From Planctomycetota bacterium (GTDB taxonomy: Bacteria > Planctomycetota > PUPC01), in assembly GCA_003559755.1 (NCBI GenBank), contig PWKM01000331.1, positions 1-7,867 on the forward strand: a DNA stretch of 7,867 bases, read 5' to 3'. A model generated the notes under the pieces. It did no database searches, was not told the DNA's origin, and worked only from the letters and a program-made list of their open reading frames with translations. The position numbers were made by a program, and so were the translations under genes. Positions within the stretch are counted from its first letter, which is position 1, and each line of letters starts with the position of its first letter. Below are positions 5,548 to 7,867 of this stretch, piece by piece.

Positions 5548-5567
5548 GCCGGACGCCTCCCCGGCTC
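5546..5567. other. stem-loop between convergent genes, weak terminator candidate
   Basis: GAGCCGG (5546-5552) and CCGGCTC (5561-5567) form a perfect seven-pair stem with an eight-base loop, starting in the stop codon of the beta-propeller gene. No T run follows on either strand, so it is not a classic Rho-independent terminator. It may still stall polymerase or protect 3' ends of the converging transcripts. Confidence 0.35.
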
Positions 5568-5599
5568 TCAGTGATAGGACAGTCCGGCGGCAGGCCCGC

Positions 5600-7867
5600 T
5601 CACTCCAGCCGGTCGGCCACCTCGGCCGTCAGCCGGTAGAGTCCGTCCGCCTGCTGCTGCCAGTCCCGCCAGACCAGCGTGTCCCAGTACTGCCGTCCGT
5701 TGATGATGTTGCGGAGCCGATCATCGAGCAGGCGCTGGCTCCTCTCGGCCAGTTCGTCGCCCAGCCGGGCGCGTTTGGCGTCGTCTAAGAGCGCCCGTTC
5801 GATGAACGCCCGTGCCTCGCTCTCCTGCATGCCTTCGCGGACCATCTCGAACCGGTCGGTGGCCAGTGCCCCGTCGGGTCCGGGGCTGAGCAGTTCGTGG
5901 AATGCGTGGTGGATGCCCAGGTTGGTGCGCCGGTCGTATTCCGGATACCGGTCAAAGACGACAATATTTGCCGGCCTCGCCTCGAGCACTCGCCAGAAGT
6001 CGGCCCCGATCCATCCGTATCCCCGGAGGCCGGCGCAGAACGCCGATTCGACGGCGACGCGATACTGCATCAGCGGGGAATTGTCGCGGAGGCGCCCGAC
6101 GGTGCCGCTGCCCGCCCGGGGGAACGTGGTGTAATAGCGGTCCACCTGCCAGCCGTACAGCCGGTCCCGGTCGAGGGACGGGCCGCGTGTGCCCCACACA
6201 TAGGCGAGGTAGCCGACGGGCTGACCGTGGCAGGTCCAGCGGCGGGGGTGACAGTGCATGACCCAGGGTGCCCCTCCGGACGCCTTTGCCAGCAGCTCGA
6301 CGCAGGCCTCGCTGGGGATGACGTCGTGGGCGATGCCGACCATCAGCGCGTCGGCGACCTCCCGCTCTTCGAGCCGGGCGCGGATGCCGTCGAACACCGG
6401 CTTGAAGAAATCGAGGGCGTCGTCGTCCTCCCACTTCGGGCCCTCTGCGGCGGTCAGTTCGCCCGTCTCCGGATCGAGGATGGAGAAGGGGTACGGCCTG
6501 CTCGCCTGCTCGCGGTCCGCCTGCCCGAAATAGGCCCCGCCGCTGGTCCTCGGCCAGGTGTGGATGCCCACGATCTTCAGGTTGCCCAGCCCCTCGAGCG
6601 CCGTATCGATATACCGCTCGAAGATGCTGAAATCGTGCGTCCAGCCGTCGCCGTCCCGGACCCATCGGATCATCGAGTGTTCGTTGCCGAAGCAGCTCTG
6701 CCGGAAGATGGGGATATAGACGGTCTGGGAGCCGAGTTCGCCCATCAGCTCGAACGAACGGGCGATCAATTCCCAATGCCGCTCCGACCACAGGGGGACA
6801 TCGTACTGGAGGGCGACGGACTCGGGCGACTGGACGAGCTCGAACAGGGAGGCAAAATCCACGGGGTCGGGCAGCGTCCAGCCGACCGCCGATAGGTGGA
6901 CCGGGACGGTGACCGGGTCAAGCCCCTCGGCGTCGAACGTGAGTTGCCCCCGGTAATCGCCGGGGGTCGCGTCTTCCGGGATGCGGACGCTGATCCACAC
7001 CGGCTGGGCGGCTCGGTCGGCCCCACGATACGGGGCGACCGTCTCCGGCGGTTGCTCGGCGAGTGCCTGGAACGTCCCCGGCCCGCCCCGCTCTCGAGCC
7101 GGACCGTCGGGCAGAGAGTAGCGGACGGTTACCACGTCCGCGCTGATGGTCCCGGCGGGCGATTCGAGGTCGGAAACACTGCCCTCCAGCCCGGTGATGG
7201 CCCCGGGGGCGGTGACCAGTACCTGGGCCGAGAAGACGCCGTTCCGGGCGCCGGTGATGCGCACCGGCTGCGTCGGGCGGTGCGGTTCGCCCTGGTCGTC
7301 GCGGTATATGCGGGTCAGTGTGGATGCGTTCTGGACGTGCAGGCCGGGCAGCGGGTCGGCCAGGCCGCCGGCATTCGCTGCCGCCAGGGTCACTTCCTTC
7401 AGCCCGAGCATGACCCACGGGCACCACTGGTCGCGGGGATGCTGGCGCGTTTCGCCGGTCAGCAGGACGATGTCGGTGGGCGGCCGATAGACCTCGATCG
7501 CGAGCGTGTTCACGCCCGCCCTCAGCTTGTCGTTCGGCACGACCACGTTCCGCAGGTTCCGCACTCGTTTTGCGAAGCGGTCCTCGTATCGTTGCGGATC
7601 GCGCCATCCCATCCGCAGCACATATCCGTCGGGATCGACATACGCCTCTTTCGGGTAGTCCTCGGCCATGGTGTGCGGGGTGAGTTCGCCCTCGGGCAGG
7701 TGTCCGCGTGCGATCTCCTCGCCGTTGAGGTACACCGCCACGCCGCCCCGATAGACCAGCGAGAGGGTGACGTCGCCCAACCGGTTCGGATCGCCCACCC
7801 GGAACTGGGTCCGGGCGCAGAGGAGCGAATGGGTTCGCTGTCGGGTTCCCATCAGGGCCAGGCGTCG
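5600..7867 (-). CDS. DUF4091/GH123-like multidomain protein, 5' end outside window
   Basis: The frame is open from the right edge (755 codons visible), so the N-terminus and any signal peptide are missing; residues are numbered from the ATG codon at 7852. Domains in order: a jelly-roll-like module (about 18-125) with YRGGVAVYLNGEEIARGHLP (34-53) and NTLAIEVYRP (115-124); a beta-sandwich (about 170-325) ending in VWISVRIPEDATPGDYRGQL (285-304), typical just before GH123-type catalytic domains; then a TIM-barrel-like part (about 330-650) with FSIFERYID (408-416) and LKIVGIHTWPRTSG (425-438). The end is DUF4091-like (RFEMVREGMQESEARAFIE, 667-685) followed by a helical tail. Related GH123 enzymes release N-acetyl-galactosamine using an adjacent Asp-Glu pair. 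The corresponding site here reads AHDVIPSE (508-515) with no Asp-Glu, so activity is uncertain. It is convergent with the BNR gene, 52 bases apart. Confidence 0.82.
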   Translation of the reverse strand, partial: RRLALMGTRQRTHSLLCARTQFRVGDPNRLGDVTLSLVYRGGVAVYLNGEEIARGHLPEGELTPHTMAEDYPKEAYVDPDGYVLRMGWRDPQRYEDRFAKRVRNLRNVVVPNDKLRAGVNTLAIEVYRPPTDIVLLTGETRQHPRDQWCPWVMLGLKEVTLAAANAGGLADPLPGLHVQNASTLTRIYRDDQGEPHRPTQPVRITGARNGVFSAQVLVTAPGAITGLEGSVSDLESPAGTISADVVTVRYSLPDGPARERGGPGTFQALAEQPPETVAPYRGADRAAQPVWISVRIPEDATPGDYRGQLTFDAEGLDPVTVPVHLSAVGWTLPDPVDFASLFELVQSPESVALQYDVPLWSERHWELIARSFELMGELGSQTVYIPIFRQSCFGNEHSMIRWVRDGDGWTHDFSIFERYIDTALEGLGNLKIVGIHTWPRTSGGAYFGQADREQASRPYPFSILDPETGELTAAEGPKWEDDDALDFFKPVFDGIRARLEEREVADALMVGIAHDVIPSEACVELLAKASGGAPWVMHCHPRRWTCHGQPVGYLAYVWGTRGPSLDRDRLYGWQVDRYYTTFPRAGSGTVGRLRDNSPLMQYRVAVESAFCAGLRGYGWIGADFWRVLEARPANIVVFDRYPEYDRRTNLGIHHAFHELLSPGPDGALATDRFEMVREGMQESEARAFIERALLDDAKRARLGDELAERSQRLLDDRLRNIINGRQYWDTLVWRDWQQQADGLYRLTAEVADRLE

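Noticed and set aside
5548..5599. A classic terminator between the two convergent genes at the right
   Set aside because: A stem-loop is present, but no T run follows it on either strand, so it is listed only as a stem-loop.
5897..6895. 332-codon open frame on the plus strand opposite the GH123-like gene
   Set aside because: It is antisense to a gene with clear domains. Its product shows no motif, and long antisense frames are expected in GC-rich coding DNA.
1..7867. CRISPR array, transposase, tRNA/rRNA, toxin-antitoxin or defence genes
   Set aside because: No regularly spaced repeats, transposase motifs, tRNA-like sequences or known defence domains were seen on either strand.

Overview
The window is 7.9 kb of GC-rich bacterial DNA (roughly two thirds G+C by eye). 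It encodes six complete or nearly complete protein genes plus the first 45 codons of a seventh. No RNA gene, insertion sequence, CRISPR array or phage gene was seen. The gene content suggests a free-living, polysaccharide-rich-niche bacterium of the Planctomycetota/Verrucomicrobiota/Armatimonadota kind: a PIG-L deacetylase, a stand-alone DNRLRE-type exported protein, a BNR-repeat beta-propeller with a carbohydrate-binding-like N-terminus, and a large DUF4091/GH123-like protein. This placement rests on family composition, not on a marker gene.

Layout. (1) 1-136, minus: N-terminus of a PIG-L/LmbE-type zinc deacetylase, running off the left edge and apparently read from a leaderless transcript. 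(2) 137-386: divergent promoter region. (3) 387-1094, plus: exported 235-residue DNRLRE-like protein. (4) 1092-1118: a hairpin that looks like the terminator of the opposing operon. (5) 3219 down to 1165, minus: a three-gene operon, exported alpha/beta-hydrolase-like protein, then a nitroreductase (ATGA overlap, translationally coupled), then a GNAT acetyltransferase. (6) 3220-3450: a second divergent promoter region with two related palindromes. (7) 3451-5547, plus: exported 698-residue CBM-like plus BNR beta-propeller protein. (8) 5600-7867, minus: a DUF4091/GH123-like protein, open at the right edge and convergent with (7).

How the genes may work together: three proteins carry export signals, a fourth looks like a glycoside hydrolase relative, and the PIG-L protein is a deacetylase-type enzyme. 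The locus is therefore plausibly concerned with extracellular or periplasmic glycans. This is inference, and no substrate can be named. A recurring feature is that enzyme-like proteins lack expected catalytic elements. The alpha/beta hydrolase has Gly where the nucleophilic Ser should be. The BNR protein has Asp-boxes but no recognisable sialidase active-site N-terminus. The GH123-like protein lacks the adjacent Asp-Glu pair at the expected place. The BNR protein also seems to carry a small beta-barrel-like domain inserted inside one propeller blade. I do not see a clear new defence or mobile system. The best leads are the nucleophile-less hydrolase operon, the propeller insertion, and the two palindromic regulatory regions.
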